Origin: Azolla caroliniana
Lineage: Eukaryota; Polypodiophyta
Assembly (NCBI GenBank): GCA_043228905.1
Contig: JBHGNT010000005.1
Coordinates: forward strand, 11,160,001 to 11,224,000
Direction: 5' to 3'
Length of the DNA stretch: 64,000 bases
The position numbers and the translations under genes are program-made. The notes beneath the pieces were generated by a model. The model saw only the letters and a program-made list of their open reading frames with translations, had not been told where the DNA came from and made no database searches. Every line of letters begins with the position of its first letter. Position 1 is the first letter of the stretch. Of this stretch, positions 54,077-64,000 are shown in pieces.

Positions 54077-54613
54077 TGTCGTGATGTTCTGTGTCCAATG
54101 GGAGAAATTGTGAAATAGTGTGGCTCCACACACATTATACACATGATTATAAATATGAAAATTAGCCTAGGGTCTGATGACATTCAAGTGCATATAGAAG
54201 GGTGCCAGCAAGATTTGAACCTTACACTTCTAAGATAGGAAGCAATTATCTTACCACTAAAGCTACTACTAAGTGCTTTAGATTTTGTATATTTCCTTAT
54301 CATATTTAGTATTCCATAGGAAACAAACATACAAAACCGTGTACACAAAACCATGGTTTTAGCCTATGGTTTTGTGCATGCCACAAGGAAAACCGTGTGC
54401 CCGAAAACCATGGGTTCAAGCCCATGGTTTTGTGCATGTTAGAAGGATAGATAAACCTATAAAAACCCTTGTAAGGCTTGTGTAATGGGGGGGATCAATC
54501 AATGAATGAATCAAACAATCTATGTATCAAATCGAAAATTAATAATAAGAAAACTTAGTTATCTTATTGGTTATGTGTATCTATCTATCTATCTATCTTA
54601 AAAACTTCCTCAA

Positions 54614-54669
<56 letters not shown>

Positions 54670-54805
54670 GAATGACATTAGTGCATCACTTTAGCCACCC
54701 ATCATCAATCCTCCATAACCACTAGCGGATAAAGGCTCGGCGCTTGTCTGCGCTTGTGATGCGCACATCCCGACGTTTGGCACGTGTGTCATGCGCCACA
54801 CGACA
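54077..54805 (+). repeat. Right LTR of the non-autonomous element
   Basis: 729 bp. Nearly identical to the left LTR; most of the length difference is the longer CT microsatellite (54619-54664) and a shorter 'ggggg' run. Confidence 0.9.
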
Positions 54806-55400
54806 ACGTGAGGAAGGCTTACACACAGACACACAAGGAAAAGGCTTACTTACACACACGAGAGAGAGAGTTTCAAATGCCTTTGTGAAAAGGGAGGTGC
54901 ATGGGCAAAGCCCGAACGCTCCCTTTTTACAAAACACGTGAACACACAAGCAAGGTTTATACACGGGAGACACAATTTCGAACGCCTTTGTGAAAGGAGA
55001 GGTGCATGGGCAAGCCCGAACGCTCCCTTGCCACAAGTCGCACGAATGCACAAGCAGGGTTTACACATGGGAGAAACAATTTCAAACACCTTTGTGAAAG
55101 GAGAGGTGCATGGGCAAGCCCGAACACTCCCTTGCCACAAGTCGCACGAACATACAAGCAAGGTTTATACATGGGAGAAACAATTTCGAACGCCTTTGTG
55201 AAAGGAGAGGTGCATGGGCAAGGCCAAAACGCTCCTTAGTCACAAGTTGCACGAACACACAAGCAAGGTTTATACAAACGACGATAACATATAAGACATG
55301 TAGGTTTGAATGCCTTTGTGAAAGGAGTGGTGCATGGGCAAGCCCGAAATGCTCCCTTGTCACAAGACACACAAACAAATAAGCAAAAATGATGATAACA
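54806..55400. repeat. ~104 bp satellite, right flank
   Basis: Five monomers with the core 'cctttgtgaaaggagaggtgcatgggcaag'. The 'aggtgcatggg' anchor lies at 54895, 55000, 55104, 55208 and 55328, i.e. periods 105, 104, 104 and 120. Together with 51800-51973 this is one array. The open frames through it are a by-product of the repeat. Confidence 0.85.
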
Positions 55401-55806
55401 AATAAGCACAATCAAGATTTACACACAAGACAAGTAGGTGAAAGAAAACATTAGTTTATATCCATATAATAGATTCTTTTATAATATAGGAATCATGTTA
55501 CAATGGGTTGGATGCGAATATGAAGGATTGTTTATAAATGAATGGGGGAAGAGAGGTGGAGGAAAGAAGAGAGTGGAGTATAGAAGGAGTTTCTTTGTTG
55601 ATGATGCCTCTCGATGTTGTTGATCCTTATTCTTCCACTTTCCAATTGAGTAGAGCTTCCGTGTTCCTTCTCCCTCCCCCCCTTCTTCACTAGAATAGGC
55701 TCTTATTTATAGGTTTAGGATTGCTTGCCTTTTTCCCCTAAAAAAAGCTTGTCTATATGAGTCGACTTTTCTTTTCCTCACTATTTCTGTTTTCTAGACC
55801 CAAATT
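55401..55806. other. Spacer
   Basis: No gene recognised. Ends with a pyrimidine-rich stretch ('ccttctccctccccccc') beside the 3' end of the minus-strand gene at 55807. Confidence 0.3.
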
Positions 55807-57389
55807 TCACATGGACGTATATGCATCACAAATGACATCAAATAACTTCGGTAATGTGAAAGCATCATATCGAGACAACTGTCTAGAGAATGTACTGAAC
55901 ATTTGATCAATATGGTCATGTGTGTGACCAACCAGAAGGAAGTTAACTTTAACTTTCCTAAAACACTCCTTGTCCCACCAACATGCTCAAATATCCGAAG
56001 ACAGTTGAATTCTTGTTCTCCCTAGCAGTGTTGTCCAATTGAATGTACAGAATAGGGGGCAATGGGAGCCCCCAATTCATCAGAACACTTTGAATCATAG
56101 TAACTGTTAGGTTGGGGTTGTTTTGGACATTCAGGTAAGTAATGAAGACGTGAGGTTTAACTGTCCCATTATATGCCAAACAACCCACCAAGTGTATCTG
56201 AACGAGACATTCACCATTGATGTCTTTCGGAAGCCTCCTAAGGTGAGGTAGACATGTCTTCTTTTGGTCCATACCATCAATCATTAGACACATATATTGT
56301 TTCAGTTTCATCCGCGCCTTCTCTCTGTGGTGCATTGCTTTTTTCCGCTCCAATGCTTGCGCTTCTCGATGGTCCTGTAACAAATGTTTATTGATGTCCT
56401 TCTCCTTTGTTGTTTTGGCACCTTTGGTCATGCTCTTCCGGTTTGCACAAATAGAACAATACCCCATACGTACTTTCCGAGGTAAGACAACATTAGTGAA
56501 TTGTGTTGACCGCAATCTTGTGAACTGATTGTAGGTGACATATTTATCACTTGACGTTAACATATCCGATCTATAGGCATCATATACTTCTCGTTGTGTG
56601 TAATTATCTGAAAGATGCAACCTACCAGTAGTTGGCATTACTTCATAATTAAGGTTGAAGTAGTTCTTCATCCAACAAATTGCATTTTTTCCGCCATCAA
56701 CACCGAGATCGCCATTGAGAATTCGTTGTTGCACTTTATATAATCTCATGTTGCTAACACATAACGAAATCTTGAATGCCACTCTACAACATTGTAGTCC
56801 ATAGAAGATATAATACTCAAATGAGATCTTAATGTTTTGACATTATGTCCTTCACCATTTGCATCTTCGTTGCAAGATAAGTATCTTGCTCATCACTAGT
56901 GAGTGAGAAATAGTATCGCCTTAATGACCGCAACTTATCCTTTCCAATAGCAGACATGCACCCACGTGCACAACAATCTTTGCTAATATCTACTATGAGT
57001 TGGTTCTCGGATGTCACAAGGGCAAACCTATCTCGACTGTTTTGACGTGGAACCCTCGTAAAATGCATAAGACTTGCCGACTGGATTTCTTCTACACATA
57101 CATTTGTTGGCTCATTTTGTTCATTTACTTCGGAAAGTGCAAGACCAGCAACACTTGTGGTAGCTTGATTGTCATTCTCTTCATAGGTTAGATCCTCATT
57201 GTAGTTGTACTCATCAATCGAGAACTCATGACTTAGGGCGATAGTTGATGGTGACTGATTATTTGGTGTCCACGTGCAATATTCTTCGAAAGAAAAAGGT
57301 GATCTTATCGAAATAGGATATTCATCCACTGAAAATGGTGAGTTTTGGCTCATTCTCTCAAACTCCGAAGATCCTCTCAAACGATTCAC
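55807..57389 (-). pseudogene. Transposon-like gene with D-D-HTH pattern (DUF7869-like)
   Basis: Two frames. 57389-56829 starts MNRLRGSSEFERMSQNSPFS, with repeated FSxDEYxxxxxSPFSFEEY-type motifs, and has KDKLRSLRRYYFSLTSDEQD near its end. 56782-55958 has MGYCSICANRKSMTKGAKTT (C-x2-C), LKQYMCLMIDGMDQKKTCLP, HLVGCLAYNGTVKPHVFITY and YIQLDNTARENKNSTVFGYL, and stops after GQGVF. In the next frame KVKVNFLLVGHTHDHIDQMF continues to a stop at 55807. The acids in IDGMDQ, QLDNTARENKN and HTHDHIDQ are spaced like an RNase H-fold nuclease; that is inference. I recall this set as DUF7869 of invertebrates and seed-free plants. An intron may separate the two halves. Confidence 0.65.
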
Positions 57390-57924
57390 TATTGTTCAAA
57401 TGAGGTGTTGTTGTACAATATAAGAGAGCATACAACAAATGACATAAGCTAAACACATACCTATAAATATAAAAATATAATTAAAATAAATCACATTATA
57501 TATATATATATAGTCATATATGTATATAAATATTTACATTATAAGTATATATAGCTAACTAACTATGTAACTAACTAACTATATAACCAACTGAGCTCAA
57601 GTTTTAACTAACCTCACCTAATTTTTTGTACCCTATATATAATCGTGCTCTTTCGTTTTTCCCCATAGAGCGCGAGAGAGAACACGAGATAGGACAATGT
57701 GTTAGACCAATGAGTGAGAGAGGAGAGCATACAACCCACGAGCGTGACAATCCACGAGAGGGGATCATCATTGCTGCAACGACCATGCACCAGACACTTC
57801 ACGACCATGTCCTCCAAGAAGATGTCATGATCGGATTCTAGGTATGTAACCCTAATCTGTACAAACACCTTCTCATTCATATCATTCTCCATGTATGGCA
57901 ATGTAAGCAACTCGATATTTGGTA
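57390..57924. other. AT-rich upstream spacer
   Basis: 57480-57560 is a run of 'tatatata' and 'ataagtatatatag', possibly the promoter region of the minus-strand gene. 57660-57840 has an open plus-strand frame without recognisable features, which I do not call. Confidence 0.3.
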
Positions 57925-58394
57925 TCGAGTTGCTCCCCCTTTAGACCCTGTGTGGGCCCCAACTCAATACGAGTGAGAAGTCCATCTACATTAGGTTTAT
58001 CTCCGATCCATGGTCGATCAATGCTACTACCGGCTCTACACATCATCGATCCGGACCGGCATCTCCGTCATAGCCCTTACCCAATGTGGTCTCATGTAGT
58101 GGCTTTCGGCATATTTGTCTTTTACCGTCACTTCATCGATCAACGTCGTCCTCACCTTGACCGGCTTCTCCGGTTCAGGCTCCGACAATGCAAATTTGTT
58201 TCTGTTGAGCTTCTCGGTAGGAAGAGCGCTACCCATCTAAGTGTTCATGTCGAACTTCTTCTTCTTCTTCTCTTTGATACGAACTGTGCAAATTGCTACT
58301 ACAACGGTCATCCTGTTCTTTCCAAGTGCGGGCTTGGGCACAACACACGTAAAGGCAATGGGCTTGGATCAAGCTTCCACACACTCTGATACCA
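57925..58394 (-). pseudogene. Remnant of a C1-like Copia interior
   Basis: Next to the LTR lies the primer site (58384-58394, TGGTATCAGAG on the minus strand) and the gag start MGSALPTEKLNRNKFAL at 58236, matching MGSSLASEKLDRNNFAS of the element at 7700. The frame then departs from gag. A polypurine-like TAAAGGGGGAGCA (minus) lies at 57931-57943, so almost the whole interior is deleted. No 3' LTR is seen to its left. Confidence 0.6.
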
Positions 58395-58772
58395 TGTAAA
58401 GAATCGGTGATGATTCTGTGCAGCGGAAGAACTGTGTGTGTGTGTGTGTGTGTAGAGAGAGGGGGGGAGAGAGAGAGAGAGAGAACTCATTAGTTACAAC
58501 AAAACAATAAAATTGTATTAACAAGAAGCAAGAATAAGCCAACAACTACAAAGAGAAGGAGAAGGTGCTTTTGTAGTCATCTTCTCTCTAGGTTCTCTCA
58601 CTAGAGTCGACTCTTGGGAAAGAGGTTGAGTCTTAACTACTTAATGAATATGTGTCATAGGATATTAACTTCTGTGACACACTAGTTATTATACAAGGAG
58701 GTGGGGTGGTCACACACTTGAGTATCCTAGAGTGTGTTCCCACACACAGGAAGTTGAGTTCGATTCTGAACA
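58395..58772 (-). repeat. 5' LTR of a C1-like Copia element
   Basis: 378 bp, TGTAAAGAATCGG ... GATTCTGAACA. Shares both ends and the 'tgtgtcatagga...tgtgacaca' hairpin with the LTRs at 2968 and 7872, but the middle differs. Contains TG and GA microsatellites near 58435-58485. Confidence 0.75.
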
Positions 58773-58920
58773 TCTTCGTATTGCTAAGTTTTTTCGGTAC
58801 TCATGTGTTGTAGGTTCCTTAATAGCCTTTGATTTTCTTGTTCTAATGCTACAAACTTAGTTGTGATCATGTCGAGCTCAGAAAGTACACACATATATTC
58901 TTGCTTGCTAACGGACTCCA
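58773..58920 (-). pseudogene. Chromovirus gag, N-terminal 50 residues
   Basis: Minus strand MESVSKQEYMCVLSELDMIT, TKFVALEQENQRLLRNLQHM, STEKT then TAG. The last ~20 residues match DENxRLLGDLQHVSTEK at 60190-60235 on the plus strand. Interrupted on its 3' side by the LTR at 58395-58772. Confidence 0.6.
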
Positions 58921-60151
58921 TAACTTATGAGAGAAGGGGAAAAGAAAGAAGAAAACTAGCTAGGGTTCTTGGAAGAGGAAGAAAAGAAGGGGATAATTTT
59001 GGTACAAACTGTCGTGACTTGTGCGCATGAGAGAAAAAGAAAGTAGAAAGAAATAAAGATAGAATGTAGAGTGAGAGCGAAAGAAAGAAAATAGGAAATG
59101 GAAATGAGTTTATATTATAAGAGAATAAGAGTTACAAAAGGTAGGCTAATGGCCTAAAGATTGGTGTTGAACCGAAATGAGTTCTGATGAAGGAGTAAAC
59201 ACTTATTTATAGGTTCTTATGGAGTATTCTAGAACGTTCTAGAGTATTTTAAATATTTAAGATATTCAAGATAATCACGAAATATTCTAGAATATGCTAA
59301 ATTTCTTCCAATGATTAATAATATAGTTATTATAACTATACATCGTATATGTTATCATAATGCTCAAGGGTTTGACATGTATACAATGTTGAGGAATCGA
59401 TGCGGAATAGATCACAATAAACGAACTACACGCTGAAATACGAATTACAGAAATACACCCGAAAGACAAGATAAACAGATGTACATAGAGATTTACGTGG
59501 AAGCCCTAAAACGGGGAAAACCACGGGAACAGATTCTTCACTATACAAATAGTGGATATACAATAGCGAGAAGATTACAACACTCTCTCACGAGTGCATC
59601 AGCCGCACAGGGCTCTTCGTGTCTACTGTTACACACACAGCGATAGCGCGGCTCTTCCTTCTTCTCTCACACTCTCTCTTCCTCTATTCTACACTTTGTT
59701 CTTACACAGTTCTGCACACACATATAAAGTTTGCCCTAGTTGTATATATACTTACACAAATTTCTGGCTACTTACATACGTAGCCCTCATGGGGCGCACA
59801 CTTAGACTATTTACAAGTATAGTCACTCGAGTTGGCTATTTACACGATTCCGGTTTCAGCCTCGGCCGAGTCCCTCATCAACTCGGCTCCACTCTCTCCC
59901 CGTCCAGAGAGACTTGTTTCCTAACATCATCATCATTATTACCATAATAATAATCGTCAAATCTTCAAACAGTCGACTCACTGTTTTCGACTCTTCGATT
60001 GTCGGCTTTCCGAACAGTCGGATCTTCCCTGTCATCGACTATCGGCTTTCCGATCAGTCGGTTCTTCCTCCCACTGGAGGGACATATTCCCAACATACAA
60101 AGGGGTTGTGAGTTTGAACCCTTATAAGCCCAAATGTAGGTCTTCATGACA
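58921..60151 (-). repeat. Chromovirus LTR, minus strand, split by a solo LTR
   Basis: On the minus strand it starts TGTCATGAAGACC at 60151, is interrupted by 59387-60095, continues through the 'ttctagaa'-rich section shared with 28585-28700, and runs into the gag start at 58920. The inner border of the LTR is not fixed. No primer site confirmed. Confidence 0.5.
59387..60095 (-). mobile_element. Solo LTR of C3-like Copia family
   Basis: 709 bp, TGTTGAGGAATCG ... CCCAACA, with perfect 5-bp duplications TACAA (59382-59386 and 60096-60100). Contains 'cgtggaagccctaaaacggggaaaaccac' and a CT-rich stretch matching the family, and repeated 'gtcgactcactgttttcgactcttcgattgtcggctttccg' units near 59960-60060. 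Confidence 0.9.
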
Positions 60152-60159
60152 CTATCTCC

Positions 60160-60491
60160 ACTTTTCAAAGGCATTCGAGGATGAAAATTAAAGGCTACTC
60201 GGGGACCTACAACACGTGAGTACCGAGAAAGCTCAACAATATGAAGAGTTATCACAATGGGTTCACCAACTCGAGGCTACTATATTGTCATTACGAGAAC
60301 AAACGTTGGGGGTTCAAAACTCCCCTGGAGAACCAAAGATTAGCCTCCCTACCAAGTTTGATGGTACGAGGTCTCTATTTCAAAGCTTTTTGAATCAAGT
60401 ATGTTTGGTTATTCAGTTACATCCCAATCAGTACCCAATTGACGTTGCTCGTGTGGGATTAGTAGGAACCTTGCTAACTAGTCAAGCCTAA
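60160..60491 (+). pseudogene. Chromovirus gag fragment
   Basis: Plus strand, from DENxRLLGDLQHVSTEKAQQ to ISLPTKFDGTRSLFQSFLNQ, LHPNQYPIDVARVGLVGTLL and a stop after TSQA. This is the Retrotrans_gag region of Tf2-like elements (LPxKFDGxRxxFxxF.NQ). It lacks its start and sits head-to-head with the minus-strand LTR and gag at 58773-60151. Confidence 0.75.
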
Positions 60492-61047
60492 ACCAGTTTG
60501 GGAGTTTCCAAACCTAAACTGAATGGATTCCTAAACCAATTTAGGCTAACCGATTTAGGAACCAATTTACCCAAGACAATTAAGCCTTAATCGACTTGGT
60601 AATCGTTTTGGCTTGGCTTGGCTTGAGCCATCCTAAACCAAGCTCAAACCTTTTAAGGAAGCTCAAGCCTAAACTGAACCGAACCAAACCGCCAAACAAT
60701 TTAAAAATTGTTTAACAATTCGATTCAAGCTTGAGCTCAGCCGTTATCGACTCCTAAGCACATAGATGCATTAAGAAGTATCCACATGAGAAGGCCACCC
60801 ATGGGAAATTTGGATGCATCTTGAACACAGGAAATGAGAATAACCGAACATACCTAGGCGAAGGAAGAGTTTGGGGATAGAAAAAAGAGAAAGAAAACAT
60901 ATGGGCATTAGTTGAGACCAGGATCAAACACCATAACTAGACCTACGGTGTGTAGAGATAAGAATATCACGTGTTCTTTCGGTGAAAACTTACAAGGGCA
61001 ATCTCACCTCCTACAGACCATTTCTGGCAAAGAAAAAGAGAGATCTT
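60492..61047. other. Repeat-rich spacer
   Basis: 60490-60760 is dense in 'cctaaac', 'ggcttggctt' and 'aaccgaacc' repeats and could be a worn MITE related to the next element, but I could not pair its ends. 60760-61047 shows nothing recognisable. Confidence 0.3.
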
Positions 61048-61055
61048 GTCGAGAG

Positions 61056-61583
61056 TAACAATCGGCAACGGTTCGGTTCGGTTCGGTTCGAGAGGGTCCA
61101 AACCAAACCGGTTTGAAACCGAACCGTTTAGAGATGTTGAAACCTGAACCGAACCGAATCACGAAACTACTAAACCGAGCTATTGAAAAAGATTCAAACC
61201 GTTAAGCCATTAAACCGGTAAAACCGTTGTTTCATGGTTCGGTTTCGATTTTCAAGTTGGGTCAAATTTTTTATTTTTTATTTTTAAAATTTTCATTATT
61301 TGAATTATTTGAATTTTAAAATTTTTCCAAAAATGTGAGAATAAGGCATGAAAATGAAAAGATTATTTTAAAACAATTTTTTTTCGTTTTTTAAATTTTT
61401 TTTTAATTTAAAAAAAATAAGAAACTGTTAACCGTTTAAACCGCGGTTTTTAAATGTTGAAACCAAACCGAACCGTATTAAAAAACCCGAACCTGAACCG
61501 AACTAAACTTTCTAAACCGTTAAGCCGTTAAGATGCGGTTTCACGGTTCGGTTCGGTTCAAACCGAACCGTTGCCGATTGTTA
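61056..61583. mobile_element. MITE with 23 bp TIR and 8 bp TSD (hAT-like)
   Basis: 528 bp. Both ends read TAACAATCGGCAACGGTTCG(GTT) inward, identical for 23 bases, and it is flanked by perfect 8-bp duplications GTCGAGAG (61048-61055, 61584-61591). Subterminal regions are arrays of GGTTC and AACCG units; the centre is AT-rich. No coding capacity. An 8-bp duplication is the hallmark of hAT insertion. Confidence 0.9.
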
Positions 61584-61591
61584 GTCGAGAG

Positions 61592-63239
61592 GACATGTCT
61601 CTTCATGTATCCAAAAGAAGGTGAGAGGAATTCAAAATAGATACAATGGAAACACGAAGGGAAGAGGAGACATTTTGTTCACAAGTTCAAATTTGGTTTT
61701 TGCATTCACCCCCATAGACATGTTTTTCTATGAGGCGGTTGGACGAACTATCCTCGCTGCAACATTCATCTTCCTCTCTTCTTTCTCACTCTTTACCTCT
61801 GTTTATCTTCAAACCGATACATTGTATCATGGGAAACAATAAGAGGACCAGGTATGTGTAGCAGCATTTTTTAGTGTCTTTATGTGATCATTCAAAAGAA
61901 AACAATCCTGAAATGTAACCTTGACTTGGGTTAGACTATTCATGCTCTCCACCTTCCTTCCTTCCTCTCAGGTTGTATTCGATGACACTCTCGACTTTGA
62001 CACCTCTCCAATCACACACCCTCACCTATATTTTGTCATTTAAGAATTTCCTTCTTAAGGCTTTTGTTACTTGAGTCACTTTGCGGCGAGGTGTCATCCA
62101 TTAGTATCAACATGCTCCCGATGAGGCCCACATGCTAATGATTCCTCTATTTCCTAAACATGAAAGCAATAGATATCAGTTGAGGACTAAGTATGACGGT
62201 ACTTTGTCTTTTTCCACTCCAATCTTGTAGGACAATGGCATCACCTTGTGATACTCCTAAGGGCATAACTCATGCATCTAGTGGTGTGACCCCTACGTGT
62301 CTCTAGAAATAGCATCATCTTATGCCTAAACAATCATTCGTCATGACATTGAGTCTGAACAAATTATTTGCATGTTGTCAAGTGGGGAGGCATCCAAAAT
62401 GTTTCCATGTTTTGAATGAAATGGCCAAGACATGCACACATATGTCTACGAAGTCCATTGCAGATTTGTCCTCCATTCCCCATCGAAAGTACAATAATCA
62501 ATTACTAATTGTGCTATTGTGTATTATTGAAAGAAAACACGCTTTATGTTTGTCATAGTTTTGCTTCAACATGTTTACATCCACCTAGGATTGGGCATTT
62601 TTTTATCTCATTTGCAAATTTTGTTAGTAGAATTGTATAAGTAGCACAACAAGTAACATCTGTATTGAAATTTGCCCATAACATCCTTTAAGTTTACTCT
62701 TGTTTCTAAACTCCAGAAGTTCTTGGCCAACTAATGTACACAAAGGTCCCTTCACCTTTGAGTATTAGATTTTTCCTAGATCCTTGAGATGAAAAAAGAA
62801 ACAAATCCATATTGCCTTCTTCAATATGTTCGTCTTTAACTTTGTTGTCAAGTCACATTTTCCTTGGTGCTTTTTCAATGATAAGTGCTTGAAGAGCCAA
62901 GAGCCTTGTTTAAGATTTTCTAATCATGTTGTCGGGTGGATTTTGATGTAATCTTTCACAAACGGCCACTCGAGGATTGGATATTATCAACAATGCTAGC
63001 ATTACAACCTCTCATTCTCGACTAGTTGAAATGGGGTATGACATGTGGAAACTTTGTACAACATGAAGATTGCTCATAAAAACTACATGAAGCTTATGCT
63101 CCCAATCTAACCTCAGCGCAACAATGATTTTTATGAGGATGTTACATAGAATCTTGTTCGACCTCTCGGCCTAACTATTATATGAGCTATAATTCTTGTA
63201 TATTACCATGAATTTCCCAAAAAGGTAAGTGACTACTTA
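61592..63239. other. No recognisable gene
   Basis: Short frames at 61621-61842 and 62322-62558 show no motif and I treat them as chance. The minus strand near 62180-62300 has a Gypsy-like flavour, possibly the downstream part of the integrase relic at 63240, but no motif is secure. Confidence 0.3.
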
Positions 63240-63535
63240 ATTTAAGAAGTGAGACCCTTTTCAGTAACTAGTTCTAATGGGTAGCCGAAAAATATGACAA
63301 TATTTTTATAGAACATTTGTTGTGGTTTGAGCTATCATCACTCCTTGCACAATCTTTCTCTTCCACCCATTTGGTGTAGTAATCCATGGTTGTGATGATG
63401 TAGCATGTTCCACTAGAAGTTGGATTGATGGGTCTTACATAATCCATTCCCATTTTTTAAAGGCTTGCTATGCTATGCAAGTTGTACATGGTTTTAATAA
63501 ACTTCAGGTGGATGTTTGTGTCATTTGACATTAGC
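63240..63535 (-). pseudogene. Gypsy integrase relic
   Basis: Minus strand MGMDYVRPINPTSSGTCYII, TTMDYYTKWVEEKDC: the first catalytic Asp region of Ty3/Gypsy integrase (WGMDFVGP...TDYFTKWVE). Downstream reading is lost through stops. 63536-64000 is AT-rich with repeated 'atccatataatattatag' and no gene that I can see. Confidence 0.7.
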
Positions 63536-64000
63536 CACACCTTTTCACATACTTTATGTTCACATTGTAAAAATTTATTCGTTGTCCAAAAGCATAAATT
63601 TAAGACATTTTCATAAATCCATATAATATTATAGATGTCATGTATGTTTTTAATAGCTTGCTATAATAATAATAATGTAACATTTACTCACATATCCCCA
63701 AAACATTGTAGATAGTTGATGAAATCCACCGTAGGAAAAAAAATACTAACTCCATAGACCCATATAATATTATAGAAAGATGAACACATATATTATGGCG
63801 TATTCAGTGATCAACCTTACACATATTGTTGTCAATGACCCAATCCTTTTATTTTAGATACCCCTCCAAGCTTCAAACCATTCTCTCCACGTAACCTCTT
63901 CAAAATCAATCTCAATAAACTTAAAATTTTAAAAGAGTTGGTTTTGACCTTATTCATCATAGACAACCATCTTTCACTTACAAATTACAAATTACAAATT

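Larger units (their letters stand above)
51974..54805 (+). mobile_element. Non-autonomous LTR retrotransposon inserted in satellite
   Basis: 2832 bp with LTRs 51974-52690 and 54077-54805, polypurine tract at 54060-54076 and 4-bp target duplication ACGT (51970-51973, 54806-54809). The interior is only ~1.39 kb and has no protease, RT or integrase. Its polypurine tract context and LTR start match the Gypsy fragment at 13800-13840, so that family is the likely source of its enzymes. Confidence 0.85.

Noticed and set aside
54806-55400. Cys-rich small secreted proteins (several open frames on both strands)
   Set aside because: The frames follow the 104 bp satellite period and repeat the same peptide; they are by-products of the tandem repeat.
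61621-61842. Small membrane protein gene
   Set aside because: A hydrophobic stretch is present, but there is no family match, no conserved motif and no supporting context.

Overview
This window looks like intergenic DNA from a large, repeat-rich plant nuclear genome. I find no gene that I can defend as an ordinary host gene. Nearly everything is transposable-element sequence: Ty1/Copia elements with initiator-tRNA-Met primer sites, Ty3/Gypsy elements (some with plant-type chromodomains), a LINE, DNA transposons and one satellite array. Most copies are broken by stops, frameshifts and later insertions. The methyltransferase and D-D-HTH (DUF7869-like) families are ones I associate, from memory only, with seed-free plants (ferns, lycophytes, bryophytes) and some invertebrates, so a non-flowering plant is a weak guess.

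Layout. 0-9.6 kb: Copia relics, with a complete minus-strand Copia element (2968-8602) nested in them and a solo LTR at 8839-9380. 9.7-14.5 kb: Copia integrase and gag relics, then a Gypsy fragment whose integrase is still open (12556-13872) and its 3' LTR. 14.5-19.8 kb: a chromodomain Gypsy element with nearly continuous gag-pol. 19.8-28.6 kb: a Copia 5' LTR and gag split by a LINE, which is itself split by a 3.2 kb terminal-inverted-repeat (TIR) element. 29.5-34.5 kb: a nearly complete minus-strand Copia element. 34.8-45.2 kb: a decayed multi-gene locus encoding a ParB-like plus DNA N4/N6-methyltransferase protein and two unrecognised proteins, broken by a Gypsy element and a solo LTR. 46.2-51.8 kb: a deletion-derivative chromovirus, another transposon-gene relic and a truncated Copia element. 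51.8-55.4 kb: a ~104 bp satellite interrupted by a non-autonomous LTR element with its own reading frames. 55.8-57.4 kb: a gene with a D-D-HTH pattern. 57.9-64 kb: LTR debris, a solo LTR, an 8-bp-TSD MITE and a Gypsy integrase relic.

Most interesting result. The terminal exon of the methyltransferase gene (34.8-35.2 kb, minus strand) has a clear homologue inside the TIR element at 24223-27432. That element also ends, on its other side, in the tail of a second gene that recurs at 48.1-48.7 kb. Together this suggests a family of DNA transposons that carries its own ParB-DNA methyltransferase gene. The 3.2 kb copy would be a non-autonomous derivative whose middle has been replaced by an array of ~19 bp palindromes.
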